This document shows positions 32,272-41,306 of a stretch of 64,000 nucleotides of DNA, piece after piece (the first letter of the stretch is position 1; every line of letters starts with the position of its first letter). The DNA is from an uncultured Microbacterium sp. Lineage in GTDB: Bacteria; Actinomycetota; Actinomycetes; Actinomycetales; Microbacteriaceae. Made by a program: the position numbers and the translations under genes. Under the pieces are notes generated by a model, which searched no databases, was not told the DNA's origin, and was given only the letters and a program-made list of their open reading frames with translations. The stretch lies in contig CAJYJO010000015.1 of the NCBI GenBank assembly GCA_913774845.1, positions 1-64,000 of the forward strand. Direction: 5' to 3'.

Positions 32272-33444
32272 ATGGGCCTCTTCTCTCGCCATCCCGCCCC
32301 GCGTCGCGCGGTCGAATCCGTCGCCGAAGCTGTGCAGACGCCGCCGAAGAGCCTGTGGGCCGACGGTTTCGGTCGTCTCGCCGTCCGTGCGGTGCAGATC
32401 ATCGTCGTGGTGGTGCTGGTCGCGGGGCTCATCTGGGGCATCCGGCAGGTGACGCTCGTCATCATCCCGCTGATCCTCGCGCTCATCTTCGCCTCGGCGT
32501 TCGGCCCGGTCACCATGTGGATGCGCCGCAAGGGCGTCCCCTCGGTCCTGGCGACGGTGCTCACCCTCCTCGCCGTGGTCGTCGTGCTCACCGCGCTGGG
32601 CTGGCTCGTCGTGAACGCGGTCATCGACCAGTGGGACACGCTCAGCTCGCAGGCCGTGAAGGGCTTCGAGCAGGCGCAGGACTGGTACCACACCCTGCCC
32701 TTCGCGATCTCACCCGACCAGGTCAACGAGGCCGTCAACGCGATCGGCGACTTCGTCACGAGCGCCCGGTTCGGCACCGGCGCCCTCGCCGGGGTCAGCG
32801 CCATCGCGTCCTTCGTCACCGGCTTCGTGCTGATGGTCGTCATCCTGTTCTTCTTCCTCAAAGACGGCCCGCGCATGTGGGAGTTCGTCCTGCGGCCCTT
32901 CCACGGCAGCGACTACGACCGGGCGCGCCGCATCGGCGACAAGACGGTGACCGTGCTCGGCGCGTACGTGCGCGGAACGGCGTCTGTCGCCGCGGTCGAC
33001 GCGATCGGCATCGGCATCGGGCTCGCCATCCTGCAAGTGCCGCTCGCGCTCCCGCTGGCGGTGCTGGTGTTCCTCCTGGCCTTCATCCCGATCGTCGGAG
33101 CGGTGACCGCGGGCATCCTCGCGGCCCTGGTCGCGCTCGTCACCAACGGGTGGGTCGTCGCGCTGATCGTCGTCGGCATCGTCGTGCTGGTCAACCAGCT
33201 CGAGGGCAACTTCCTGCAGCCGGTGCTCATGGGCCGCTCGATGCAGCTGCACTCGTTCGTCGTGCTGGTCGTGCTGGCGGGCGGCACCGCGATCGGCGGC
33301 ATCCTGGGTACGCTCCTCGCTGTGCCGCTCACCGCGGTCGCGTGGGGCATCATCACCGTGTGGAACGGCCCTGACAAGCCCGCCGAGTGGGCGCGCCGCA
33401 AGAAGCGGAAGAACCCCGTCCCGCTCGCGGGTGACGAGAGCTGA
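32272..33444 (+). CDS. AI-2E family (TqsA/PerM-type) membrane protein
   Basis: A 390-residue permease-like protein with about eight hydrophobic segments in the paired arrangement of the AI-2E family. Recognisable stretches are VILFFFLKDGPRMWEFV, the central helix run FIPIVGAVTAGILAALVAL and NQLEGNFLQPVLMGRSMQLHSFVVLVVLAGG. Family members export AI-2 or other small solutes or act as Na/H antiporters; the substrate here is unknown. The C-terminal tail is basic and cytoplasmic. DNA ligase C follows after 4 bp. Confidence 0.9.
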   Translation: MGLFSRHPAPRRAVESVAEAVQTPPKSLWADGFGRLAVRAVQIIVVVVLVAGLIWGIRQVTLVIIPLILALIFASAFGPVTMWMRRKGVPSVLATVLTLLAVVVVLTALGWLVVNAVIDQWDTLSSQAVKGFEQAQDWYHTLPFAISPDQVNEAVNAIGDFVTSARFGTGALAGVSAIASFVTGFVLMVVILFFFLKDGPRMWEFVLRPFHGSDYDRARRIGDKTVTVLGAYVRGTASVAAVDAIGIGIGLAILQVPLALPLAVLVFLLAFIPIVGAVTAGILAALVALVTNGWVVALIVVGIVVLVNQLEGNFLQPVLMGRSMQLHSFVVLVVLAGGTAIGGILGTLLAVPLTAVAWGIITVWNGPDKPAEWARRKKRKNPVPLAGDES

Positions 33445-33448
33445 CGTC

Positions 33449-34492
33449 ATGGCCTACGACATCCCCGCGCCGATGCTGGCGAAGTCGGTCCCTGAGATCC
33501 CCGAGCACGGCAAGGTCGCGGGCGGCTTCAGCTATGAGCCCAAGTGGGACGGCTTCCGCGCCCTGATCTCGTGGGACGGCACCGACGTCGAGATCGGCAG
33601 CCGCGGCGCCAAACCGCTCACGCGCTACTTCCCCGAGCTCGTGGAGGCGTTCGCGCGCCTCCTCCCCGAGCCGTGCCTGATCGATGGCGAGGTCGTCGTC
33701 GCCCGGGGCGAGCCGGGAGCGCAGCGGCTGGACTGGGAGTCGCTGTCGCAGCGCATCCACCCGGCGGCGTCCCGCGTCAACATGCTCGCCGAAGAGACCC
33801 CGGCGATGTTCATCGCCTTCGACCTGCTCGCCCGGGGCGACCGCGACCTCCAGTCCGAGCCGTTCTCCGAGCGCCGGGCGCAGCTCGAGGATCTGCTGGG
33901 CGACGTGCCGCACCCCGTGCACGTCACTCGTACGACCGACGACCCCGACCTCGCCCGTCGGTGGCTCGCCGAGTTCGAGGGCGCGGGGCTCGACGGTGTG
34001 ATCGCCAAGCCCCTCGCCCAGCCCTACGCACCGAACAAGCGCACGATGTTCAAGATCAAGCACGCGCGCACGGCCGATGTGGTGCTGCTCGGCTACCGCA
34101 TCCACAAGTCGGGAGAGGGCGTCGGCTCTCTGCTGCTGGGGCTGTACGACGACGACGGCCGACTGCACGGGGTCGGCGGCGCCTCGGCGTTCACCGACAA
34201 GAGGCGTCGTGAGCTGATTGAAGAACTCGCCCCGCTCGTCGAACGCGACGAAGACGGTGAGGCCGTCACGGGCGAGACCGACCGCTCCCGCTTCTCGGCC
34301 TCCAAAGACGTCTCGTTCGTGCGCCTCCGCCCCGAGCGCGTGCTCGAAGTGCGTTACGACCAGCTCGAGGGCATGAGGTTCCGCCACACGGTGCAGTTCG
34401 ACCGGTGGCGCCCCGACCGCGAGGCGCGTTCGTGTACGTTCGCGCAGCTCGAGAGCGTCGCTGCCTACGACCTCGGAGACGTTCTCGACTGA
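33449..34492 (+). CDS. ligC: ATP-dependent DNA ligase of the LigC type
   Basis: A 347-residue ATP-dependent ligase: adenylation domain with nucleophile K32 in EPKWDGFRAL, then DGEVVV, FDLLA, EGVIAKPL-like and KIKHARTADVVLLGYR (motif V), and a C-terminal OB fold. There is no polymerase or nuclease domain, so it is a stand-alone ligase as in mycobacterial LigC. It seals ends after polymerase extension in NHEJ or excision repair. ATG 33449 gives no overlap with the upstream stop; GTG 33431 would add six residues. Two separate LigD-like polymerases lie at 38.1 and 60.8 kb; Ku is not in the window. Confidence 0.92.
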   Translation: MAYDIPAPMLAKSVPEIPEHGKVAGGFSYEPKWDGFRALISWDGTDVEIGSRGAKPLTRYFPELVEAFARLLPEPCLIDGEVVVARGEPGAQRLDWESLSQRIHPAASRVNMLAEETPAMFIAFDLLARGDRDLQSEPFSERRAQLEDLLGDVPHPVHVTRTTDDPDLARRWLAEFEGAGLDGVIAKPLAQPYAPNKRTMFKIKHARTADVVLLGYRIHKSGEGVGSLLLGLYDDDGRLHGVGGASAFTDKRRRELIEELAPLVERDEDGEAVTGETDRSRFSASKDVSFVRLRPERVLEVRYDQLEGMRFRHTVQFDRWRPDREARSCTFAQLESVAAYDLGDVLD

Positions 34493-34630
34493 GCCGCCCT
34501 GCGGGTTGCGCGGGGCCGAACCGCGCCCCCCAGGCGCCTCGCAGAGCGGCGTGCCGACCGGCGGATTGCGCGGGGATGCAGCGCACACACACCTCCGCGT
34601 CCGCAGCGTGAGGCGCTCCGCGCGACCCGC

Positions 34631-35815
34631 CTACCGCGCGCTCGCGTCGACCGGCTCTCCCGCTCGCCCACCCTCGGTCGAAGCCAGCCCCTCCTCCGGC
34701 GTCTCCGGGGATGTCGTGGTCGGGGCAGCGGCATCCAGGCCCCTCGTGCGACGGCGAGCGACGATCAGTGCGACGACCGCTCCGACGACGAGCGCGAGAA
34801 GCGCCAGGCCGGTCCACGACGGCGCCGCCGCCACGAACTCCCGGGCGGTCGGTTCGGGCACCTGGACGGTGTCGTCGCCGAGGGTGACCGCGCGCACCTC
34901 GACCGCGCCGGAGAGGGCCAGGATCGGCCAGGCCGAGGTCTCGGCGACGACGGTCGCGGAGTCGCCCGGGAGCAGTTCCGCCGGCTCCCCCGCGAGGGAG
35001 GCGCTCGCGATGCCCGTGCCGGCCACGCGCGCGAAGGCGCCGAGCCGGACGTTCCCGGTGTTGACGACGGTCGTCTCGACCCGGAGGATGCCCGGGGCGA
35101 ACGGGATCCACGACGGCTCGAAGCTCGCGCGGACCCCGTCGATCGCGAGTGCCGGAGTGATCTCGCCGGTGACCTGCAGGTGAGCGCGGACCCCCACGCG
35201 GTTCGTGACCGTGACGCCGTCGTCGTCACGGCTGACACCCACGACGATGCCCGCCGGGTGGTCGCCGGGGGTGACACCGGCCGGGACGTCGATGCGGACG
35301 GGCAGGATTCGCGTCTCGCCCGGCGCCATCGAGACGGAGCCGTCCTGCAGACCCTCGACGGTGATCCAGGTCCCGGAGTCCTGCGGGTCGCCCGCCGCGA
35401 TGTCGAACGCGCCGTCGGCGCCGACGATCCCGTCACCGGCGGCGACGACGAAGGTCGCGGGATCGCTGCCCAGGTTGCTGACGGCGATCGCGTCGGTGAC
35501 GCTCGCCCCGGGATCGACGGAGTGACGCAGGGAGATCCGGCCGTCCGGGCCGGCGACGCCGGCGGGCACGACGCTCCACCGGGCGGCGGCGTCCGCAGTC
35601 GGCGATTCGACGACGACGGCGGGTCGCGGAAGGACACCCCTCTTCGCGACAGCGGCCGGAGCGGAAGCGGGGACAGGCACGGCGACGGTGGCCGCCACCG
35701 GGACGGACGCCGAGACGGCGGCGATCGCCGGAGCGACGGAGATGAGACCGAGGGTCAGACCGCCCATGACGGCGGCGGCGACGAGAACGGACGGACGAGG
35801 GGCGCGGGGGGACAC
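34631..35815 (-). CDS. WxL-interacting (DUF916-like) membrane-anchored surface protein
   Basis: A 394-residue exported protein starting at GTG 35815 with an AAGGA site. It has a signal peptide, then a WxLIP/DUF916-type domain: GRISLRHSVDPGASVTDAIAVSNLGSDPATFVV, SGTWITVEG, MAPGETRILPVRIDVPAGVTPGDHPAGIVVGV. A second beta-sandwich and a C-terminal transmembrane helix (LALLALVVGAVVALIVARRR) with a basic cytosolic tail follow. The family binds peptidoglycan and WxL-domain partners. The upstream gene encodes a phosphatase that ends in a WxL domain, so the two are likely partners at the cell surface. Confidence 0.82.
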   Translation of the reverse strand: MSPRAPRPSVLVAAAVMGGLTLGLISVAPAIAAVSASVPVAATVAVPVPASAPAAVAKRGVLPRPAVVVESPTADAAARWSVVPAGVAGPDGRISLRHSVDPGASVTDAIAVSNLGSDPATFVVAAGDGIVGADGAFDIAAGDPQDSGTWITVEGLQDGSVSMAPGETRILPVRIDVPAGVTPGDHPAGIVVGVSRDDDGVTVTNRVGVRAHLQVTGEITPALAIDGVRASFEPSWIPFAPGILRVETTVVNTGNVRLGAFARVAGTGIASASLAGEPAELLPGDSATVVAETSAWPILALSGAVEVRAVTLGDDTVQVPEPTAREFVAAAPSWTGLALLALVVGAVVALIVARRRTRGLDAAAPTTTSPETPEEGLASTEGGRAGEPVDASAR

Positions 35816-35843
35816 GGGATTCCTTCGGGGTGGGAAGACGGAG

Positions 35844-35875
35844 GGCCGGTGCGCCCCGGCGGGGACGCACCGGCC
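35844..35875 (-). terminator. Stem-loop between the phosphatase and DUF916 genes
   Basis: GGCCGGTGCG (35844-35853) pairs with CGCACCGGCC (35866-35875), and the loop contains CCCC/GGGG. It lies 9 bp after the phosphatase stop codon and 29 bp before the GTG of the next gene on the same strand, so it is an attenuator that would lower DUF916 expression relative to the phosphatase. Confidence 0.55.
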
Positions 35876-35883
35876 GGGCTGGA

Positions 35884-37761
35884 TCAGTCCTTCGCGAAGA
35901 GCGTCAGGGTGATCTCGCTGCCGTAGCGGCCGCTCTCGGCGGTCGCGGGGATGGTCAGCGTCAGGTCGGCGGCGACGGCCGTCTCGCCCACGCGCTCGAC
36001 GCGACCGGCGTCGGCCAGGGTGGCGGGCTTGTCGAGAGTGGCGGTTCCGCCGGCGACGGCGCCTCCGGCCGAGCGCACGACCTTCGGCGTCCAGGCGAGG
36101 TTCTCGGCGCCGAACGAGCGGTTGCCCGCGACGAACGCCGAGGCCGAGCCCGAGAGCGTCCACCCGCGACCCTGCGCCTGCGCCTCGTTGCGGGTGTCGT
36201 TCACGACGACCTGCGGGAGCACCGCCTGCTGGGCCGAGGCGTCACCGGCGAAAGCGACCGGGCCCTCGACGGCGGGGAGCGCGAGGCTCAGCTGGCCGGC
36301 CTGGGCGGGCAGCGGCACGGAGGCCTCGACGCCGATCGCGTCGCCCTCGACCGGCGCGTGTCCGATCAGGTCGAAGATCGTCTTGCCGAGGTCGGTGTTG
36401 TCGAGATACGCCCCGCGCACGAAGTCCCACTTCGTCGCACGAGCCTGCAGCATCTCGGCGCCGGCCCCCTGCGCGAACAGCGGGACGAGGGCGTTGGTGT
36501 GGTTGCCTGAGTGCCACGACACGTTCGGGAGCTGTCCGGCGGTTCCGGTGAGGGCCGTCCAGCCCTTCTCCGTGCCCGCCCCGGGTCCGGCGAGGTAGCC
36601 GGTCTCGTGATCGGCGGTGACGATCACGAGGGTCTCGTCCCAGTTCGAGTGGGTCTCGACCCAGTCGGTGACGGCGTCGACCGATTCGTTGAACGACAGC
36701 TGCTCCTCGACGATACGGGTGGTCTGGTTGGCGTGACCGGCCCAGTCGACCGCGCCGCCCTCGACCATCAGGAAGAAGCCGTCGTCGTCCTTCTCGAGGA
36801 CGTTCAGCGCGGCCTTCGCCGAGGTGGCGAGCGAGGGGACGTCGGCGTTCGCCTTGTCGGTACCGGGCAGCACGTTCTTGTTGCCGACGCCGGGACGGTT
36901 GTACTGGAACGTCTCGGCGACCCGGGCCAGGCCGAACAGCTTGTCGGGGACGCTCTCGCCGGCGGCGATCTTCTCGAAGTCGCTCTTGCTCTCGATGTAC
37001 GAGAAGGGCGTCTTGCCCTGCGTGACGCGCTCGAAGTCCGGCTGCGAGATCCACGAGCCCGAACCGAAGTGCGAGGCGCGGGGCGTGTTGGCATCCGTGT
37101 AGTTCGGGTGTCCCCCGCCGATCAGCACGTCGACGCCGGAGTCGATCATCTCGGTCGCGAGACCGTGGTAGTCGTTGCGACTCTTGTTGTGCGCGATGAA
37201 GCCGGCGGGGGTGGCGTGGTTGAACGGCACCGTCGTGACCAGCCCGACCTTCTTGCCCGCCTCGAGGGCCTGCTCGCCCACGGTCAGCAGGCGCGTGCCG
37301 TCGGCGGCGAAGCCCAGGGTTCCGTTGGTGGTCTTCACGCCGGTGCCGAGCGCGGTGCCCGCCGCGGCGGAGTCGGTGGCACCGGATGCCACCCAGCTGA
37401 AGTCGCCCCACGCCTTCTCGGGCTCGTACGCGGCGCGTCCTCCGGCGGAGTAGTGCGACTGGGCGATTTGGACGGCGAAGTCGTCGTAGACCTCGCTCTT
37501 CGTGCCGGGGACCTTCGTCGCGGTGCCCGCGTTCGGGGCGACCTCGACCTGCTGGTAGCTCCGTCCGGTCTCGTACAGACGGGCGGCGTCGAACTGGTTG
37601 TAGCCACCGCCGTCCGAGATGAGGACGATGACGTTCTTCGGCGTGGGGGCTGCGTCGGTCTCCGCCGACGCGGCCACGGCGGGAGTGGCACCGAGGGCGA
37701 CGCCCGCCACGGTGCTCATGACGATCAGACGGCGTGAGCGTCCGGTCGTGCGAGGGTTCAT
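35884..37761 (-). CDS. phoA: Secreted alkaline phosphatase with a C-terminal WxL domain
   Basis: A 625-residue exported enzyme. A signal peptide (MNPRTTGRSRRLIVMSTVAGVALGATPAVA) is followed by an alkaline phosphatase domain with metal-site D in NVIVLISDGGG, the nucleophile serine in ATDSAAAGTALGTG, FLMVEGGAVDWAGHAN, TADHETG and SGNHTNALVPLF. After residue 510 comes a WxL-type domain: GWTLSGSASAF, ENLAWTPKV, and the closing ATAESGRYGSEITLTLFAKD. It releases phosphate from organic esters outside the cell and would be held at the wall by the WxL domain. A GGAAGAG site supports ATG 37761. The phosphatase/WxL fusion is unusual. Confidence 0.9.
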   Translation of the reverse strand: MNPRTTGRSRRLIVMSTVAGVALGATPAVAASAETDAAPTPKNVIVLISDGGGYNQFDAARLYETGRSYQQVEVAPNAGTATKVPGTKSEVYDDFAVQIAQSHYSAGGRAAYEPEKAWGDFSWVASGATDSAAAGTALGTGVKTTNGTLGFAADGTRLLTVGEQALEAGKKVGLVTTVPFNHATPAGFIAHNKSRNDYHGLATEMIDSGVDVLIGGGHPNYTDANTPRASHFGSGSWISQPDFERVTQGKTPFSYIESKSDFEKIAAGESVPDKLFGLARVAETFQYNRPGVGNKNVLPGTDKANADVPSLATSAKAALNVLEKDDDGFFLMVEGGAVDWAGHANQTTRIVEEQLSFNESVDAVTDWVETHSNWDETLVIVTADHETGYLAGPGAGTEKGWTALTGTAGQLPNVSWHSGNHTNALVPLFAQGAGAEMLQARATKWDFVRGAYLDNTDLGKTIFDLIGHAPVEGDAIGVEASVPLPAQAGQLSLALPAVEGPVAFAGDASAQQAVLPQVVVNDTRNEAQAQGRGWTLSGSASAFVAGNRSFGAENLAWTPKVVRSAGGAVAGGTATLDKPATLADAGRVERVGETAVAADLTLTIPATAESGRYGSEITLTLFAKD

Positions 37762-37865
37762 GATGTCTCTTCCGTTTCGTATGGGATTCACCGACCGTCG
37801 GGGGCCGGTCGCCGTCCACGCTCGCGGAAGGTCCTCTCGTGAGAACGAATCTCAGGTCACTCACG

Positions 37866-37903
37866 GGTGAACGTTCGCCCGGGTTTCTCACCGTCGGGTG
37901 AAC
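37866..37903 (-). promoter_or_regulatory. Candidate PHO-box half sites upstream of phoA
   Basis: On the gene strand, GTTCACC occurs at 37897-37903 and again at 37866-37872, matching the core of the actinomycete PhoP repeat GTTCACC with 4-bp linkers. The two are 31 bp apart, 2 bp short of three 11-bp repeats, with weak units between. They lie 105-142 bp upstream of the ATG. Confidence 0.35.
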
Positions 37904-38053
37904 AGTCGGTCAGGTGGTGGCATCCCTGCCGGGAAGATGCGACGATGCCGGCCGTGATCGCGGCGGGGCCGCCGCGGCAGCCCCTTGTTCCCGTCGCATC
38001 CGCTCTTCCGACGCCGCCCCGGCACCCCGAGGCGCCGGCGCGGGATCGACGGC

Positions 38054-39082
38054 TCAGTGGAACGCCGGGTTCTTCGCCCGCGACGGCTGCACGCGGGGCG
38101 GCTCCCCCGGCATCTTCGGGAACTCGGGAGGGAACGGCAGCTCGCCGAGACCGTTCTCGAGGTCGCGCTCCCACCACTCCAGCAGCGTGTCGATCCGACC
38201 GGGCGCGTCGCCGAAGCCCGCCCACGGATCGCCGATGGATGCCAGTCGACCGGGGATCGAGCGCACGGTGAACGCGAGCGGGTCGAGACCGTCGAGCTCG
38301 TCCCAGGTCACGGGCGTCGACACCGTCGCGGTCGGAAGCGCTCGGGGCGAATAGGCGCCCGCCATCGTCCGGTCGCGATTGGCCTGGTTGAAGTCGACGA
38401 AGATGCGCCGACCCCGTTCTTCCTTCCACCAGCTGGTGGTCACGGCATCCGGCATCCGTCGCTCCAGCTCACGAGCGGCGGCGATCACGGCGTGCCGCAC
38501 GTCGAGGAACTCGTGGGTCGGCTCGATGGGGCAGAACACGTGCAGGCCGCGGTTGCCGCTGGTCTTGATCCAGGCCTCGAGACCCGCTTCGCGCAGCACC
38601 GTGCGCAACTCGTGCGCCGCGGTGACCGCCTCGGCGATGCCCGTCCCCGGCTGCGGGTCGAGGTCGATGCGCAGCTCGACGGGGTGGTCGGCGTCGCTCG
38701 CGAGCGAGGCCCACGGGTGGAACACGATCGTGTTCATCTGCGCGGCCCACACCGCCGAGGCGATCTCGCCGAGGAAGAGCTGCGGATGCCGGCGCCCGCT
38801 GTTGTACGTCACCGTCACCGACTCGACGAAGGCCGGCGCCCCCTTCGGCGGGTTCTTCGAGAAGAACGCCTCGCCGCCCACGCCCTCGGGGAAGCGTTCG
38901 AGCGACACCGGCCGGTGCCCGTTCGCAGCGATGAACGGGGCGGCGACGGCGACGAGATACTCGGCGAGTTCGCGCTTGGTGATGCCCACCTCGGGCCACA
39001 GCACGCGATCCGGGTTCGAGATGCCCACCTCGCGATCGCCCTCGGGGCCCGGCACGGTCAGCGTGATACGGGGGGATGCCAT
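38054..39082 (-). CDS. LigD-type primase-polymerase (stand-alone PolDom)
   Basis: A 342-residue archaeo-eukaryotic primase fold protein, as in the polymerase domain of LigD. Visible motifs are SNPDRVLWPEVGITKRELAEY, FFSKNPPKG, the catalytic D140-x-D142 in LRIDLDPQPG, KTSGNRGLHVFCPI and WWKEERGRRIFVDFNQANRDRT. It adds ribo- or deoxynucleotides at broken or gapped ends in NHEJ or base excision repair. No ligase or nuclease domain is fused; LigC at 33.4 kb is the plausible partner. Confidence 0.92.
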   Translation of the reverse strand: MASPRITLTVPGPEGDREVGISNPDRVLWPEVGITKRELAEYLVAVAAPFIAANGHRPVSLERFPEGVGGEAFFSKNPPKGAPAFVESVTVTYNSGRRHPQLFLGEIASAVWAAQMNTIVFHPWASLASDADHPVELRIDLDPQPGTGIAEAVTAAHELRTVLREAGLEAWIKTSGNRGLHVFCPIEPTHEFLDVRHAVIAAARELERRMPDAVTTSWWKEERGRRIFVDFNQANRDRTMAGAYSPRALPTATVSTPVTWDELDGLDPLAFTVRSIPGRLASIGDPWAGFGDAPGRIDTLLEWWERDLENGLGELPFPPEFPKMPGEPPRVQPSRAKNPAFH

Positions 39083-39164
39083 GCCCCGACGCTAGTGCGC
39101 GCGCCGGAGTCGTGTCTGCCCCGTTGCGGGCGTCGGGTGGGGGCGCGTCCCCGGGTTGCCCTAT

Positions 39165-39400
39165 CGACGGGCGCCTTCGTGGCCCCGGGGCGACACAAGT
39201 GGCCCCGGGGCCACCCGCGAACACGGCCGAGACGCCGCACGACGCGTATGTCCAGCCCAAGCCACGGCATCCGACACCCTCCCCGCGCCGACGGGCACCT
39301 TCGTGGCCCCGGGGCGACACAAGTGGCCCCGGGGCCACCCGCGTGCACGGCCGAGACGCCACGCGACGCGCCTGTCCAGCCCGAGGCACGGCATCCGGCG
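39165..39400. repeat. Tandem 124-bp intergenic repeat with paired CCCCGGGG palindromes
   Basis: Two copies start at 39165 and 39289 (CGACGGGC...). Each holds GTGGCCCCGGGGCGAC followed, with starts exactly 20 bp apart, by the perfect palindrome GTGGCCCCGGGGCCAC (39179/39199 and 39303/39323). The repeats fill the 336-bp gap between the polymerase and DUF1684 genes; no gene was found there. Confidence 0.85.
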
Positions 39401-39418
39401 TCCGCCTACGCTCGGATC

Positions 39419-40045
39419 ATGACCTCCGCCGCTGCCCGGACCGCCCTCGACATCGCCGACTGGCGTCGCCGCGTCTTCGCCCTCTACGACGCCGTGCGCG
39501 AGGCCGACGACCCCGAAGAGGCCCACGAGCTGTGGCGCATCGAGCGAGACGCGCTCTTCGCCGATCACCCGGCGACTCCCCTCCTGCCGGAGCAGCGGGA
39601 CGGCTTCGTCGGCCTGCCTCTCGCACCGTACGACGCCGCATGGCGCTTCGAGGTGCCGCTGCTCGACGCCGACGAGGCGTCGTTCGTCGCCACGACCGGC
39701 ACCGACGGCGAGGTCGGCTTCGAACGCATCGGCCGGGTCGAGCTGCCCGACACCGGTTCCCTCGACGTCTGGCGTCTCACCTCTTACGGCGGGGGTCTGT
39801 TCGTCCCCGTTCGCGACGCGTCCGCGGGACGTCCCGGTGGCACGTACGGCGGGGGTCGCTACCTGCTCGACACGATCAAGGGCGCCGATCTGGGCCGCGG
39901 CGCCACCCCCGAGAGCCTCGTGATCGACTTCAACTTCGCGTACAACCCCTCGTGCGCGTACGACCCGATGTGGGCCTGTCCGCTGGCCCCGGCCGGGAAC
40001 GTGCTGCCGGTGGCGGTCCCGGTCGGCGAGCTGTACGGGGTCTGA
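39419..40045 (+). CDS. DUF1684-domain protein
   Basis: A 208-residue cytosolic protein of the DUF1684 family. It shows ADWRRRVFALYDAVREADDPEEAHELWRIERDALFADHPATPL, then a beta-rich core with YGGGRYLLDTIKGADLG and a C-terminal block DFNFAYNPSCAYDPMWACPLAPAGNVLPVAVPVGE that is strongly conserved in the family. Biochemical role unknown. No ribosome site is visible before ATG 39419, so the message may be leaderless. Confidence 0.88.
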   Translation: MTSAAARTALDIADWRRRVFALYDAVREADDPEEAHELWRIERDALFADHPATPLLPEQRDGFVGLPLAPYDAAWRFEVPLLDADEASFVATTGTDGEVGFERIGRVELPDTGSLDVWRLTSYGGGLFVPVRDASAGRPGGTYGGGRYLLDTIKGADLGRGATPESLVIDFNFAYNPSCAYDPMWACPLAPAGNVLPVAVPVGELYGV

Positions 40046-40081
40046 CCTCCTCCGCGGCCGGGCGAGCGGCATCCGGAGACG

Positions 40082-40117
40082 ACGACGGGCCGCTCCCCGT
40101 GGGGAACGGCCCGTCGT
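40082..40117. terminator. Bidirectional terminator hairpin
   Basis: ACGACGGGCCG (40082-40092) pairs with CGGCCCGTCGT (40107-40117); the loop has a further CCCC/GGGG pairing. It sits between the convergent DUF1684 and SseB genes. Confidence 0.75.
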
Positions 40118-40126
40118 GTCATCGCG

Positions 40127-41224
40127 TCAGGCGCTCGGCGGCTCCTCGTCCGCGAGGGCGATCACGGGTGCGAGCTCGTCGCGGGTGAGGCGGATCCAGG
40201 GACCGGCCGCATCGACCAGGATGCCGGTGAGCCCGGCGTCTACGGCGAGGGCCTTAGCGAGCTGGATCTTCTTGATCGGCAGCGGCTGGTCGCCGCGTCC
40301 GAGGGCGAGCAGTTCGAGCGGGTGCGAGAAGACCTCGAGGAATCGCTCCCCCGCGGCTGATCGCGACTCCGCGACGCCGACGGGGCCGCCCTCCTCGGTC
40401 TGATTCACGGCGATCCACAGCGGTGCGTCGGCGACGACGGCGTCGACGACCGTGGACGCCGTCTCTTCGGTGCGAGCCTCGACGAGAGCCGTCTTGATGC
40501 GCAGTTCGGGGTCGGCTTCGGCGAGCATCCGCTCGAGCAGCGCCGTCGGCAGCACGGCGCGGTTGTCGCCGGACGCCGGGTCGAGCACGAGACCGCCGTA
40601 GGGTCCCGACAGCACGTGACGCAGCAGCGCCATGATCGGCTGGCCCATGGCGGAGGTGTCGCGGTCGCCGTCGACCTCGACGCTCGCGCGCAGCGCCGTG
40701 CCGCTGCTGTAGGCGAGAACGAGCTGCTCGTCGCCGCGGTTCGCGACGGCGAGCGGCAGGTCTTTGCCCTCGGCGAGGAGCGCGCGGGCGTCGCCCTTCA
40801 CGCGCAGGAAGACGTGACCCTGCAGGAGCTGACGCGCGATGTTGAGCAGCTGCGCGGGCTCGGGCTGGCCGGTGATCTCGGCGAGAGCGTTGCCGAGCAG
40901 CACGTTGTCGCGGAGCCCCGGGACCGTCTCGGGGGCTTCCGGCGCGACCATCTCGCCCGGCTGCCGCGCCGAGGGACGGGCCGCCACCGGCGGAGCCGAG
41001 GGGTCGACGGGGGCAGCACCGACGCCACGGAACGACGACATCGAGATGCCGACCGTGGGCGCGACCTCGGCGGGGGCGACCGCGTCCGGGCCCACCGCGT
41101 CGGCGGGGGCATCGCTGGGTCCGGCGGGATCGACGGGCTGCTCGCCCGGCTCGATCGTGGTGTCGGGCCGGTCGACCGATGCGTCGTCGGAGTCGGACTT
41201 CTTGCGGCGCGAGAAGAGAGCCAT
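40127..41224 (-). CDS. SseB-family protein
   Basis: A 365-residue protein with a basic N-terminus (MALFSRRKK), a long acidic, Pro/Ala-rich disordered segment (about 10-125), and then an SseB-type N-terminal domain (GHVFLRVKGDARALLAEGKDLPLAVANRGDEQLVLAYSSGTAL). A C-terminal alpha/beta part ends in AGPWIRLTRDELAPVIALAD. SseB proteins are enhancer-like accessory proteins of unclear function. It is monocistronic and convergent with the DUF1684 gene. Confidence 0.82.
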   Translation of the reverse strand: MALFSRRKKSDSDDASVDRPDTTIEPGEQPVDPAGPSDAPADAVGPDAVAPAEVAPTVGISMSSFRGVGAAPVDPSAPPVAARPSARQPGEMVAPEAPETVPGLRDNVLLGNALAEITGQPEPAQLLNIARQLLQGHVFLRVKGDARALLAEGKDLPLAVANRGDEQLVLAYSSGTALRASVEVDGDRDTSAMGQPIMALLRHVLSGPYGGLVLDPASGDNRAVLPTALLERMLAEADPELRIKTALVEARTEETASTVVDAVVADAPLWIAVNQTEEGGPVGVAESRSAAGERFLEVFSHPLELLALGRGDQPLPIKKIQLAKALAVDAGLTGILVDAAGPWIRLTRDELAPVIALADEEPPSA

Positions 41225-41306
41225 TCAGCAAGCCTATCCGGGTGGTCCCCGGCCGGGCGCGTGGGCCTGGACTCATGCACCTGTCATGGGCGGCGGGGGA
41301 AGTGCG

